This document shows, in pieces, positions 35,259 to 47,684 of a stretch of 64,000 nt of DNA. Below the pieces are notes generated by a model. The model ran no database searches. It had not been told where the DNA came from and saw only the letters and a list, made by a program, of their open reading frames with translations. This DNA comes from Actinokineospora enzanensis DSM 44649 (GTDB taxonomy: Bacteria; Actinomycetota; Actinomycetes; Mycobacteriales; Pseudonocardiaceae). A program made the translations under genes and the position numbers. Location of the stretch: assembly GCF_000374445.1 (NCBI RefSeq), contig NZ_KB894408.1, positions 116,892 through 180,891 on the forward strand, read 5' to 3'. Position 1 is the first letter of the stretch, and each line of letters begins with the position of its first letter.

Positions 35259-36296
35259 TCAGGCGGTCTTGGCGTTCGAGGACACCAGCGCGGCGAGCCG
35301 GTCGCCGATGGCGAACGTGCCGCCCGGCGAACCGTGGTCGCGGGTGGCGAGGTCGAAGGCCACCGAGGCCTCGATCCGCCGCGCCGCCTCCACCTCGCCG
35401 AGGTGGTCGAGCAGCAGCGCCACCGACAGCACCGCGGCCGTCGGGTCGGCGATGCCCTGGCCCGCGATGTCCGGCGCGCTGCCGTGCACCGGCTCGAACA
35501 TGCTCGGGTTGCGCTTGGTGATGTCCAGGTTGCCGCTGGCCGCCAGCCCGATGCCGCCGGTGACCGCCGCCGCCAGGTCGGTGAGGATGTCGCCGAACAG
35601 GTTGTCGGTGACGATCACGTCGAACCGGGCCGGGTCGGTGACCATGTGGATGGTCGTGGCGTCCACGTGCTGGTAGGCCACGGTCACGTCCGGGTGCTGC
35701 AGGGACACCTCCTCGACCACACGCGACCACAACGAGCCCGCGTGGGTGAGGACGTTCGTCTTGTGGACGAGCGTGAGGTGCTTGCGCGGGCGCGCCGACG
35801 CGCGGGTGAACGCGTCCCGCACCACCCGCTCCACGCCGAAGGAGGTGTTGACGCTGACCTCCGTGGCGATCTCGTGCGGAGTGTCCTTTCGCAACAGACC
35901 GCCGTTGCCTGCGTAGAGCCCCTCGGTGCCCTCCCGGACCACGATCATGTCGATCTCGCCCGGGTCCGCGATCGGGCTCTTCACGCCCGGGTAGAGCCGC
36001 GCCGGGCGCAGGTTCACGTGGTGGTCGAGCTCGAAGCGCAGCCGCAGCAGCAGCCCGCGCTCCAGGATGCCGCTGGGCACCGACGGATCGCCAACCGCGC
36101 CGAGCAGGATGGCGTCGTGTTCGCGCAGCTCCGCGAGCACGGACTCCGGCAGGAGCTCCCCCGTCGCGTGCCAGCGCGCCGCGCCGAGGTCGTATCGGGT
36201 GATCTCCGCGGTCGGAACGACCTCACCGAGCACCTTCAGCGCCTCGGCGATCACTTCCGGCCCGATCCCGTCACCTGGGATCACCGCGAGCCGCAT
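35259..36296 (-). CDS. leuB: 3-isopropylmalate dehydrogenase
   Basis: A 345-residue beta-decarboxylating dehydrogenase. Starts [26 protein letters not shown] near 135-145 and [20 protein letters not shown] near 235-254 are NAD and substrate motifs; [18 protein letters not shown] near 271-288 is the NAD-binding tail. It makes 2-ketoisocaproate, and 2-ketobutyrate from beta-methylmalate in the citramalate route. GGAGGT lies 6 bases before the ATG. Confidence 0.95.
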   Translation of the reverse strand: MRLAVIPGDGIGPEVIAEALKVLGEVVPTAEITRYDLGAARWHATGELLPESVLAELREHDAILLGAVGDPSVPSGILERGLLLRLRFELDHHVNLRPARLYPGVKSPIADPGEIDMIVVREGTEGLYAGNGGLLRKDTPHEIATEVSVNTSFGVERVVRDAFTRASARPRKHLTLVHKTNVLTHAGSLWSRVVEEVSLQHPDVTVAYQHVDATTIHMVTDPARFDVIVTDNLFGDILTDLAAAVTGGIGLAASGNLDITKRNPSMFEPVHGSAPDIAGQGIADPTAAVLSVALLLDHLGEVEAARRIEASVAFDLATRDHGSPGGTFAIGDRLAALVSSNAKTA

Positions 36297-36432
36297 GCAC
36301 ACACCTCCCGGGTATCGGCCCGAACTGACAGGGCCTGCTAGTCGAGGGAAGGCTACCGGCATGCGGTCCGTTCGCCGCATCTCGCCACCCCTCCGGGTGG
36401 AGTTTTCCGGTCACATCCGGCCGCGGGGGACA

Positions 36433-36481
36433 CGAACGGTGCCCGGATCGGTTGTTCGCCAACCGATCCGGGCACCGTTCG
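36433..36481 (-). terminator. Long perfect terminator hairpin after serA
   Basis: A 21-bp perfect stem (starts CGAACGGTGCCC; loop GTTCGCC) 34 bases after the serA stop. Unusually long and perfect; no U-tract. Confidence 0.7.
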
Positions 36482-36515
36482 CCGTTTCGACTTGCGTCCC
36501 AGCCCGTGGACCGGA

Positions 36516-38111
36516 TCAGGCGAAGTCGACCGACCGCACCAGGGTGGCGCCGATCGACGCGCCGATGGACTCCAGCACCGAGGCGTCCACCGCGCGGTCC
36601 ACCCGCAGCAGCATGACCGCGTCGGTGCCCGCGCTGGTCTGGCTGATCTGGGCGGCGTCGATGTTGACCCCGGCCTCGCCGAGCAGGGTGCCGACGGTGC
36701 CCATCACGCCCGGCCGCTCCGGGTACTCCAGCAGCACGACGTCGCCCTCGGCGCGCAGGTCGAACGAGCGCCCGTGCACCTCCACCAGCTTCTCCACCTG
36801 GCCGAGGCCGGACAGGGTGCCGCTGACGGTGACCGCCGCGCCGTCCGGGTAGACGCCGCGCAGGGTGACCACGCTGCGGTGGTTGAGGCTCTCGCTCTCC
36901 TTGGCGACCTCGACCGTGACGCCCAGCGTCTCGGCCAGCCGCGGCGCGTTGACGAAGGTCACCTGGTCCTCGACGATGCCCGCGAACACCCCGCGCAGCG
37001 CGGCCAGCGGCAGGATCGAGACGTCCTCAGTGGACAGTTCGCCGCGGACCTGCACGGTGATCGACGTCGGCGCCTTGCCGCCCAGCGCGGACAGCACGGT
37101 GCCCAGCTTCTGGGTCAGCGACAGGTACGGGCGCACCTCCTCGCCGACCACGCCACCGGCCACGTTGACCGCGTCCGGCACGAAGTCGCCGCGCAGCGCC
37201 AGCCGCACCGAGTGCGCCACGTCGGTGCCCGCCCGGTCCTGCGCCTCGGCGGTGGAGGCGCCCAGGTGCGGGGTCACCACGATGCCGGGCACGCCGAACA
37301 GCACGCTGTCGGTGGTCGGCTCCTTGCTGTACACGTCCACGCCAGCGCCGCCGACCTGGCCGGAGCGCACCGCCTCGGCCAGCGCGTCCTCGTCGATGAG
37401 GCCACCGCGGGCGGCGTTGACGATGATGACGCCCTTCTTGGTCCTGGCCAGCGCGGCGGCGTCGATCAGGCCCTTGGTCTCCGGCGTCTTGGGCAGGTGC
37501 ACGGAGATGAAGTCGGCGCGGGCCAGCAGCTCGTCCAGCTCCACCAGCTCGATGCCCAGCTGCGCGGCGCGCGCGGCGGAGGCGTACGGGTCGTAGGCGA
37601 TCAGCGTGGTGCCGAACGCGGCCAGGCGCTGGGCGAACAGCTGCCCGATCTTGCCCATGCCGACCACGCCGACGGTCTTGCCGAGCACCTCCACCCCGGA
37701 GAACGCGCTGCGCTTCCACTGCCCCTCCTGCAGCGTGGCGTGCGCGGCGGGGATCTGGCGCGCGGTGGCCAACAGCAGCGCCACGGCGTGCTCGGCGGCC
37801 GACACGATGTTGGACGTCGGCGCGTTCACGACCAGCACACCGCGCTCGGTGGCGGCAGGCACGTCCACGTTGTCGAGGCCGACACCCGCGCGCGCGACCA
37901 CCTTGAGCGTGTCGGTGGCCTTGAGCACCTCGGCATCGACCTGGGTCGCCGACCGCACAAGCAGCGCGTCGGCCCCGGCGACGGCGGCGAGCAGGGCGGG
38001 CCGGTCGGTGCCGTCGACGTGGCGGACCTCGAACTCGTCACCGAAGACGTCCAGCACGGACGGCGCGAGCTTCTCGGCGATGAGGACGACGGGACGGCTC
38101 GTAGTAGTCAC
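36516..38111 (-). CDS. serA: D-3-phosphoglycerate dehydrogenase
   Basis: A 531-residue long-form enzyme. The N-terminal catalytic and NAD-binding domains hold VGVVGMGKIGQLFA (~140-153), NAARGGLIDEDAL (~230-242) and HLGASTAEAQ (~281-290) with the catalytic His. An allosteric-substrate-binding domain (~310-450) and C-terminal ACT domain (VVLLEYPERPGVMGTVG near 460) follow, typical of actinobacterial type-I PGDH, which is inhibited by serine. First step of serine synthesis. GTG start chosen because AGGAG is 7 bases upstream; the upstream frame would add 9 residues. Confidence 0.96.
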   Translation of the reverse strand: MTTTSRPVVLIAEKLAPSVLDVFGDEFEVRHVDGTDRPALLAAVAGADALLVRSATQVDAEVLKATDTLKVVARAGVGLDNVDVPAATERGVLVVNAPTSNIVSAAEHAVALLLATARQIPAAHATLQEGQWKRSAFSGVEVLGKTVGVVGMGKIGQLFAQRLAAFGTTLIAYDPYASAARAAQLGIELVELDELLARADFISVHLPKTPETKGLIDAAALARTKKGVIIVNAARGGLIDEDALAEAVRSGQVGGAGVDVYSKEPTTDSVLFGVPGIVVTPHLGASTAEAQDRAGTDVAHSVRLALRGDFVPDAVNVAGGVVGEEVRPYLSLTQKLGTVLSALGGKAPTSITVQVRGELSTEDVSILPLAALRGVFAGIVEDQVTFVNAPRLAETLGVTVEVAKESESLNHRSVVTLRGVYPDGAAVTVSGTLSGLGQVEKLVEVHGRSFDLRAEGDVVLLEYPERPGVMGTVGTLLGEAGVNIDAAQISQTSAGTDAVMLLRVDRAVDASVLESIGASIGATLVRSVDFA

Positions 38112-38174
38112 GCGGCGACTCCTGGGCTTTAAGGGCATGGGAGGGAGGTGGTTACGACGCTGTAACCCGAGCCG

Positions 38175-38202
38175 AGTCTAAGCCGGTCACTGAACCGTTC
38201 CA
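38175..38202 (-). promoter_or_regulatory. Candidate serA promoter
   Basis: Minus strand TGGAAC (38197-38202), 16-base spacer, TAGACT (38175-38180), about 60 bases before the start codon. Confidence 0.45.
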
Positions 38203-38233
38203 CCGCAGGGTGAGACAGGTGACATGCCGAACG

Positions 38234-39640
38234 TCACTCACCGATCACCGGCGGCGAGGTGAACTCCGCGTTGCCGAACATCTCGTCGTCGTCACCCTCC
38301 ACCAGGTACGCGGGCCGCCGTTTCTCCTGCTCCTTGGCCAACGGCGGTTCCTCGACATCCGACCGCGCCGGGACCGGGGTGGTGCCGATGGTGTATCCAC
38401 CGGACCCGGCAGGCCCGAAACCACCGGGCCCGAACGCGACCTCCGGCACCGGCACCATCGGAATGGACGGTCGAGGCCCCACGGGCACACCACCACGATT
38501 CGGCGGCGGCACCGGATTCATCCCGGGACGCGACGGCGGCGCGACCGGGTTCATGCCTCCGCGCGACGGCGGCTCGGGCATCCGCCCCGGCCCCCGCACC
38601 GCGCCCGGCGGCGGTGCGACGGGGTTCATTCCCGTGCGGGAAGGCGGCTGGGAGAGCTGTCCCGCCGGCGAGGGCGGCCTGCTCACCCCGCCACCCGCGA
38701 ACGCCGCACCCGCGCCAGGACCGGACCGATCGAGCGGCCGCGATACCGAATCGGGTGGTGGAACGGCATTCATGCCGGTCCGGGACGGCGGCTGGGACAC
38801 CTGCCCGGGGCCACCACCCGGCTGCGACACCGCACCAAGCGGCAAAACAGGATTCATGCCGGTGCGAGACGGCGGCTGGGAAACCTGCCCGGCCGCGTGC
38901 GGATTCACTCCACCGCGCGTGGCAGGCCCGGACGTCTGCCCCGGACCCCACCGATCGGGTTGTGGCACCGGGTTCGCGCCGGTGTGCGGCGGCATCGGTC
39001 CTCCGCCGTGGTGCGGCATCGCCGGTCCACCATGCGCGGGCAGGGATTGTCGGGGCGGCATACCGCCCGAACCACGGGGATCCGCAGGTGTTCGTCCGAT
39101 TCTACCGGGATCTCCCGGCCGAACCGGCAACACCGGCACCATCCCCGACATGGACGGCGGCTGCGCGGGATCCGGGTGCCGCGCCGGTGCGGTGGGACCG
39201 GTCCCCGTGGGCGCGGGGAGCGGTCCGGTCTGCGACACCGGTTGTGCGAGCGGGCCGGGAACCGGTCGCTGGATGTTCTCCGGACCGGTCGGTCGCGGCG
39301 TGCCGGGCAGGTGTCCCGGCACGTTCCGGCCGGGCGGACGGATCGCGACCGTGCGGTTCGGTTGGCCGATCGCGGAAGTGGGGGCCGACTCGGCGAGCGC
39401 CGACTCCGGTGCGGGACCGTCCGGGGATCTGTCCGGGGATCTGTCCGGGGACCGCAGGGGCGCACCGGCCACCGGTCTCGGCGGTGGGACGGCCCGGGTA
39501 CCCATCTCCTCCGGGGGGATCCAGACCTGTGCCGCCGGGAGCGACCCGGATACCCGGCCCGCCCGGTCGGCGTCCGGCTCGGTCCACGCGGGCCGGGCTG
39601 GGCTGCCCGGTCCCGCGGGGTCCTCGCCGGGTCCGGTCAC
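38234..39640 (-). CDS. Pro/Gly-rich repetitive protein with conserved acidic C-terminus
   Basis: A 468-residue, intrinsically disordered protein with no catalytic domain. Its centre repeats a Q(V/L)SQPPSRTGMN motif three times, with related PEPPSRGGMN and PPSRPGMN copies after them; its N-terminal half is Pro/Ser/Thr rich. Only the last ~40 residues look conserved (RRPAYLVEGDDDEMFG, then PPVIGE), a tail seen in Pseudonocardiaceae proteins of type VII secretion-like neighbourhoods, from memory. GTG start overlaps the DUF397 stop (GTGA). Function unknown; composition alone could inflate the frame, but the coupled start and the tail support it. Confidence 0.6.
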   Translation of the reverse strand: MTGPGEDPAGPGSPARPAWTEPDADRAGRVSGSLPAAQVWIPPEEMGTRAVPPPRPVAGAPLRSPDRSPDRSPDGPAPESALAESAPTSAIGQPNRTVAIRPPGRNVPGHLPGTPRPTGPENIQRPVPGPLAQPVSQTGPLPAPTGTGPTAPARHPDPAQPPSMSGMVPVLPVRPGDPGRIGRTPADPRGSGGMPPRQSLPAHGGPAMPHHGGGPMPPHTGANPVPQPDRWGPGQTSGPATRGGVNPHAAGQVSQPPSRTGMNPVLPLGAVSQPGGGPGQVSQPPSRTGMNAVPPPDSVSRPLDRSGPGAGAAFAGGGVSRPPSPAGQLSQPPSRTGMNPVAPPPGAVRGPGRMPEPPSRGGMNPVAPPSRPGMNPVPPPNRGGVPVGPRPSIPMVPVPEVAFGPGGFGPAGSGGYTIGTTPVPARSDVEEPPLAKEQEKRRPAYLVEGDDDEMFGNAEFTSPPVIGE

Positions 39641-39912
39641 CACGGCTCGTCGAACTCCCCCGCCTTGGCGCCCTCGACGAACGCGTCCCACTCGGTCTCG
39701 GTGAACACCAGCACGGTGTCCTCGGGCCCGGTGAACTTCGAGTTGCGCATGGCGATATAGGTCTTGCCGTCGGAGTGCGGGACGAACGCGATCTCCACGT
39801 ACTCGCCGTCGGGGTCGGCGTCCGGCTCGGCGGCGCGCTGCCACTCGGCCTTACTCAGGTCCAGCTTGCCGCGGACCTCCGCCTTGTCGTCGTAGATGGG
39901 GGCGCTCTCCAT
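39637..39912 (-). CDS. DUF397 domain protein
   Basis: A 91-residue protein. AEWQRAAEPD at the front and VEIAFVPHSDGKTYIAMRNS followed by VLVFTETEWDAFVEGAK is the DUF397 signature, a family abundant in sporulating actinomycetes and usually paired with an XRE helix-turn-helix regulator. No XRE gene is adjacent here; the next gene downstream is the Pro-rich protein, coupled by GTGA overlap. GAGGAGA precedes the ATG at 39912. Confidence 0.88.
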   Translation of the reverse strand: MESAPIYDDKAEVRGKLDLSKAEWQRAAEPDADPDGEYVEIAFVPHSDGKTYIAMRNSKFTGPEDTVLVFTETEWDAFVEGAKAGEFDEPW

Positions 39913-40023
39913 CACGTCTCCTCGCTGGGGCTGCCGGGATAATGCCGGGGACCAGGTATACCGCAGCGACCCGCGCGCGCGGCACGCACCGTGTCGCTGC
40001 GCCCGCCACTCGATCGCGCTGAG

Positions 40024-40029
40024 TAACGT
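40024..40029 (+). promoter_or_regulatory. Candidate -10 (TAACGT) of a leaderless gene
   Basis: TAACGT lies 8 bases before the GTG at 40038; no Shine-Dalgarno sequence. Confidence 0.4.
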
Positions 40030-40037
40030 GCGCGTCC

Positions 40038-40751
40038 GTGACCTCGTATTTCGCCCGCTACCTGCGGGGCGAGCGGGAAGCGGTGTGGGCGGAGCTGCGC
40101 GCGCTCGGCCCCATCCCGGACGACCTCGCCGAGGACGTCACCGCCGTCGCCGACGAGACGATGCTGCGCGTCGGCCAGAACGTCGCGCGCATCGCCGCCG
40201 CCCTGCCCGACCTGGGCTGGACCAGCTCCGACCGGCTCCTGGACGCCCACCAGCCGCCCACCGACGGCGACCACGCCCTGGTCGACACGCTGACCGGCAC
40301 CCTCGGCCCGCTCCCGTACGCCCTGGACGCCTGCCTGCGCCACGTGGGCCACGTCTGGTTCGCCGGTGACTGCGAGGCCCTCCTGCTCACCTACCACCTG
40401 GAACCCATCCCGCACGGCGACCCGCCCGGCCCCCAGTACCCGGACCCGCTGTGCCTGGCCAACGCCTACACCCTGCACGAGGACCGCGCCGACAACCCCG
40501 GCCCCGGCTTCCGCTTCGCCCTGTCCCCCGACGAACTGTCGAAGGCCAACCTGGCAGGCGGCACCCACGACATAGCCCTGCCCGCCCCGATAGCCGACCC
40601 ACCCCTGCACGGCGTCGCGGGCAACCCGACCACCACCCTCGTCGAGTACCTCCGCCACTCCCTCACCTGGGGCGGCTTCCCCGGCTACTCGCACGCCCCG
40701 GAACTGGCCCCCGCCCTGCTGATCACCCTGCGCACCGACCCGGATTTCTGA
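40038..40751 (+). CDS. Conserved hypothetical, possibly SMI1/KNR4 (SUKH)-like
   Basis: A 237-residue protein of no certain family. The N-terminal helix (MTSYFARYLRGEREAVWAEL) matches a group of actinobacterial hypotheticals. The middle segment LGPLPYALDACLRHVGHVWFAG (residues ~97-118) resembles the SUKH core ('GxLPxSLxxFYxxVGG'-like), but I cannot confirm it. SUKH proteins include toxin-immunity proteins. No toxin gene lies next to it. GTG start appears leaderless. Confidence 0.5.
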   Translation: MTSYFARYLRGEREAVWAELRALGPIPDDLAEDVTAVADETMLRVGQNVARIAAALPDLGWTSSDRLLDAHQPPTDGDHALVDTLTGTLGPLPYALDACLRHVGHVWFAGDCEALLLTYHLEPIPHGDPPGPQYPDPLCLANAYTLHEDRADNPGPGFRFALSPDELSKANLAGGTHDIALPAPIADPPLHGVAGNPTTTLVEYLRHSLTWGGFPGYSHAPELAPALLITLRTDPDF

Positions 40752-41183
40752 CACCCCGCCCCCTTCCCCGCAGCCACGCTAGCAGCCCACCCGCGCCGAT
40801 CCCGACAAAACCGCTGTTCCCGTCCCCCGGCACCCTCCCACAAGTTGTCCACATCCCCGCCGATTCATCCACAGCCCCCCGCTCAGGGGTATTGACAAGG
40901 TTCAAGGTCGCGTACGGTCTCATTTAGTGGGCCCGCCCCCGGGTGGGCGGGGGCGTATCCACCCGACCTCTTTCCAGAACAAACAAAGACACGAATCACC
41001 CGCCCAGGCGACCCCACACACCCCCACCCGACAGACCTCTGTGCACAACCAACATCCCCCGCTGGAAACCGCCGCCACAAATAGTCCCAACCCACCACGA
41101 AACCGCAGGCCGTCAACGAAGAGAGGGGGCCCATCAAGATCCAGGCGCAGGCCGAAGGCCAGCCGAAACCCCCCACAAAAGAA
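40752..41183. other. Non-coding spacer with DnaA-box-like sites and a promoter-like element
   Basis: About 430 bases, GC-poorer than neighbours. TTGTCCACA at 40845-40853 equals the actinobacterial DnaA box; TTCATCCACA follows at 40864-40873. A perfect TTGACA -35 occurs at 40892-40897 with no well-spaced -10. A GC-rich hairpin is at ~40929-40950. Whether any is functional is unknown. Confidence 0.4.
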
Positions 41184-41209
41184 GGGGCCCACCCAAACGG
41201 GCAGGCCCC
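41184..41209 (-). terminator. Intrinsic terminator after ilvC
   Basis: Stem GGGGCC / GGCCCC with an inner CCC/GGG, followed on the minus strand by TTCTTTT; 15 bases after the ilvC stop. Confidence 0.65.
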
Positions 41210-41223
41210 TCCGAAGAAAAAAC

Positions 41224-44687
<3,464 letters not shown>

Positions 44688-44842
44688 CGGATTCTGCCTC
44701 GTGGGTCTTGGTGTTCTCGGCTGGTGGCGTGGCGGGTGGGGGATCGGTCGGCCCGGTCCGGGTCGGTCGGAGGTCAGGTCGGTCGGAAGTCGGGTCGGTC
44801 GGAAGTCGGAGTGTCGGTCGTGCGAATACGGGCCTGGACACG

Positions 44843-44962
44843 AAAAAACCCCCGTCGACCGACAGTGGTCGCACGAGGGTCGCGCGTTCGACGCGGAGTG
44901 GGAGCTAGCTTCCGTCAGCGTCGAACGCGCGGCGGAAGTACGAGAATGGAGTGGACGGGCAC
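44843..44962 (-). promoter_or_regulatory. Transcription attenuator of ilvBNC
   Basis: Minus-strand leader. After the leader peptide (44915-44962) a perfect 14-bp hairpin forms (CGCGCGTTCGACGC / GCGTCGAACGCGCG; 44881-44894 with 44918-44931). The terminator pairs ACCCTCGT-G-CGACC with GGTCGACGGGGGT (44848-44880, one bulged G), ending in TTTTTT (44843-44848). Ile, Leu or Val starvation would stall the ribosome on the leader and free the RNA from termination. Confidence 0.85.
44915..44962 (-). CDS. ilvB leader peptide [15 protein letters not shown]
   Basis: A 15-codon ORF with Ile-Leu-Val-Leu in a row plus two more Val. GTG start is 7 bases after the TAGCGT -10, so the peptide is probably translated from a leaderless mRNA. 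Its stop overlaps the first hairpin arm. Confidence 0.78.
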   Translation of the reverse strand: MPVHSILVLPPRVRR

Positions 44963-44969
44963 GCGTCAG

Positions 44970-44998
44970 ACGCTAGTGCGTTCGGGGTAGAGCGTCAA
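44970..44998 (-). promoter_or_regulatory. ilvB promoter
   Basis: Minus strand TTGACG (44993-44998), 17-base spacer, TAGCGT (44970-44975). The transcription start falls at the leader peptide's GTG. The best-matched promoter in the window. Confidence 0.75.
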
Positions 44999-45083
44999 CT
45001 CTGCGGGACGACGGTCCCGGATGGTGGACGCCACACCCGGCCCCGGACGCGGGCGGCGAGGCCGGTGGGTGCACCATCTAGGG

Positions 45084-45653
45084 GTGTCCGAGCAGCCAGA
45101 ACCGCAGATCCCGGCCCGGTTGGTGTTCCGCGTCCCCACCGTGGCGGTGCTCGCCGCGCTGCTGTTCGCGATCTGCGCCACGCCGGTCGCCTTCGGCGCG
45201 CCGGGCCTGGTCGCGATCTACCTCATTCCCATCGCGGCGGTCGTCTGGGTGTTACGCGTGCGCACCACCGCGACCGCGGACGGGCTGACCGTGCGCGGCG
45301 TGGTCGGGTCGCGGGCACTGCCGTGGGCGTCGCTCAAGGGGTTCCGGCTGTCCCCCAAGGGGCAGGTGCGGGCCGTGCTGACCGACGACCGCGAGGTGCC
45401 GCTGCCCTCGGTGCGTACCCGGCACCTGCCCGCGCTGTCCTTGGTCAGCGGCGGCAGGCTGGCCGATCCGACGGTCGCGCCGGAGACCGCCGACGACGAC
45501 GAGCCGGTCGCCACCGAGACATCCGACACAGCCGCCACGGCAGCCGAGCCGACACCCGGCGTGCCGTCCGACGCCGAGCCCACCCCCGAGTCCGGCACGG
45601 AGTCCGACCCGGACGCCCGGGACGCGGCACGGGCGCGGTCGACACCGGAGTAG
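45084..45653 (+). CDS. PH domain-containing membrane protein (Cfp6-like)
   Basis: A 189-residue protein. Two transmembrane segments (~19-38 and ~44-60) precede a short bacterial PH-like domain (TATADGLTVRGVVGSRALPWASLKGF) and an acidic disordered tail of Asp/Glu/Thr/Pro. Located between ilvB and ilvD/DoxX as Rv3004 (Cfp6) in M. tuberculosis. Function unknown. GTG start. A possible promoter overlaps the ilvB promoter region on the opposite strand. Confidence 0.75.
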   Translation: MSEQPEPQIPARLVFRVPTVAVLAALLFAICATPVAFGAPGLVAIYLIPIAAVVWVLRVRTTATADGLTVRGVVGSRALPWASLKGFRLSPKGQVRAVLTDDREVPLPSVRTRHLPALSLVSGGRLADPTVAPETADDDEPVATETSDTAATAAEPTPGVPSDAEPTPESGTESDPDARDAARARSTPE

Positions 45654-45761
45654 CCTGGGGGGCACCGCTCCCCGCCCGGCCACGTCCACCCACGGCGTGG
45701 TCCAGCACCACCCCATCGCGCGGTTCCGCCGCGCCAGCCCGAGATCGACTTTGGAGGAGCC

Positions 45762-47606
45762 GTGCCAGCGCTGCGCTCCCGCACCACCACCCACGGCCGC
45801 AACGCCGCAGGCGCCCGCTCACTGTGGCGGGCCACCGGCATGACCGACAGCGACTTCGGCAAGCCCATCGTGGCGATCGCCAACTCCTACACCCAGTTCG
45901 TGCCCGGCCACGTGCACCTGCGCGACCTCGGCGACATCGTGGCCGACGCGGTGCGCGCGGCGGGCGGCGTGCCCCGGGAGTTCCACACCATCGCGGTCGA
46001 CGACGGCATCGCCATGGGGCACAGCGGCATGCTGTACTCGCTGCCGTCGCGGGAGATCATCGCCGACGCGGTGGAGTACATGGTCAACGCGCACCAGGCG
46101 GACGCGCTGGTGTGCATCTCCAACTGCGACAAGATCACCCCCGGCATGCTGAACGCGGCCATGCGGGTCAACATCCCGGTGGTGTTCGTCTCGGGTGGAC
46201 CGATGGAGGCGGGCAAGGCGGTCGTGGTCGGCGGCGTCGCGCACCCGTCCAGCGACCTGATCACCACCATCTCCGCCTCGGCGAACAGCTCGGTTGACGA
46301 GGGCGCGCTCGCCGAGGTGGAACGCTCGGCCTGCCCCACCTGCGGGTCCTGCTCCGGCATGTTCACCGCGAACTCGATGAACTGCCTCACCGAGGCGCTC
46401 GGCCTGGCCCTGCCGGGCAACGGCTCCACGCTGGCCACGCACGCCGCACGCCGCGACCTGTTCACCCGCGCGGGCACCACGGTCGTGGAGCTGTGCAAGC
46501 GCTGGTACGGCGAGGACGACGAGACCGCGCTGCCCCGCTCGATCGCCAACCGCGCCGCGTTCGAGAACGCGATGGCGCTGGACATGGCCATGGGCGGGTC
46601 CACCAACACCGTGCTGCACATCCTCGCCGCCGCGCGCGAGGGCGAGGTCGACTTCACCCTCGCCGACATCGACGCCATCTCCCGGCGGGTGCCGTGCCTG
46701 GCCAAGGTGTCGCCGAACTCCGACTACCACATGGAGGACGTGCACCGGGCGGGCGGCATCCCGGCCATCCTGGGCGAGCTGTGGCGCGGCGGGCTGCTGC
46801 GGACGGACGTGCGCTCGGTGCACAGCCCGTCGCTGGAGCAGTGGCTGTCCGACTGGGACATCCGCGGCGCGAACCCGACCCCGGCGGCGGTCGAGCTGTT
46901 CCACGCCGCGCCCGGCGGGGTGCGCACCACGAAGGCGTTCTCCACCGAGAACCGCTGGTCCTCGCTGGACACCGACGCGGCAGGCGGCTGCGTGCACGAC
47001 GTCGCGCACGCCTACACCGCCGACGGCGGCCTGGCCGTGCTGCACGGCAACCTGGCCGAGTCCGGCGCGGTCATCAAGTCCGCGGGCATCGACGAGGACC
47101 TGTTCGTCTTCCAGGGCCCGGCGCGGGTGGTGGAGAGCCAGGAACAGGCCGTGTCGGTCATCCTGGGCAAGCAGATCCAGGCGGGCGAGGTGCTGGTGGT
47201 CCGCTACGAGGGCCCGGCGGGCGGGCCGGGCATGCAGGAGATGCTGCACCCCACCGCGTTCCTCAAGGGCGCGGGCCTGGGCAAGAAGTGCGCGCTGATC
47301 ACCGATGGCCGCTTCTCCGGCGGCACCTCCGGCCTGTCGGTCGGGCACGTCTCCCCGGAGGCGGCGGGCGGCGGCACCATCGGCCTGGTCCAGGACGGCG
47401 ACCAGATCCGCATCGACGTGCCGGACCGGACGCTGGAGCTGCTGGTCGACCCGGCTGTGCTGGCCGAGCGGCGGGCGAAGATGGAGGCGAGCGAACGGCC
47501 GTGGCAGCCGGTCGACCGGGTCCGCCCGGTGACCGCCGCGCTGCGCGCCTACGCCCGGATGGCCACCGACGCGTCCACCGGCGCGGTCCGCGACCCGTCC
47601 CGGTAA
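45762..47606 (+). CDS. ilvD: Dihydroxy-acid dehydratase
   Basis: A 614-residue IlvD/Edd enzyme. Iron-sulfur cysteines are in [10 protein letters not shown] (~122-131) and [18 protein letters not shown] (~193-210). [20 protein letters not shown] near 514-533 is the C-terminal signature. It makes 2-ketoisovalerate and 2-keto-3-methylvalerate. GGAGGA is close to the GTG. Transcribed opposite to ilvBNC; ilvD is apart from that operon here and has its own leader of ~100 bases. Confidence 0.96.
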   Translation: MPALRSRTTTHGRNAAGARSLWRATGMTDSDFGKPIVAIANSYTQFVPGHVHLRDLGDIVADAVRAAGGVPREFHTIAVDDGIAMGHSGMLYSLPSREIIADAVEYMVNAHQADALVCISNCDKITPGMLNAAMRVNIPVVFVSGGPMEAGKAVVVGGVAHPSSDLITTISASANSSVDEGALAEVERSACPTCGSCSGMFTANSMNCLTEALGLALPGNGSTLATHAARRDLFTRAGTTVVELCKRWYGEDDETALPRSIANRAAFENAMALDMAMGGSTNTVLHILAAAREGEVDFTLADIDAISRRVPCLAKVSPNSDYHMEDVHRAGGIPAILGELWRGGLLRTDVRSVHSPSLEQWLSDWDIRGANPTPAAVELFHAAPGGVRTTKAFSTENRWSSLDTDAAGGCVHDVAHAYTADGGLAVLHGNLAESGAVIKSAGIDEDLFVFQGPARVVESQEQAVSVILGKQIQAGEVLVVRYEGPAGGPGMQEMLHPTAFLKGAGLGKKCALITDGRFSGGTSGLSVGHVSPEAAGGGTIGLVQDGDQIRIDVPDRTLELLVDPAVLAERRAKMEASERPWQPVDRVRPVTAALRAYARMATDASTGAVRDPSR

Positions 47607-47621
47607 GCACCTGAACAGCCG

Positions 47622-47656
47622 AGAGGCCCGCGTCCGGTGTGGACGCGGGCCTCTTG
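47622..47656. terminator. Terminator between ilvD and the DoxX gene
   Basis: Perfect 14-bp stem AGAGGCCCGCGTCC / GGACGCGGGCCTCT with a 5-base loop, 15 bases after ilvD, between convergent genes. Confidence 0.8.
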
Positions 47657-47684
47657 TTCGTGCGCTTGTTCGTACGCGGCCCGG

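Noticed and set aside
40845-40873. Chromosomal origin of replication
   Set aside because: Only two DnaA-like boxes and no dnaA, dnaN or AT-rich unwinding region nearby.
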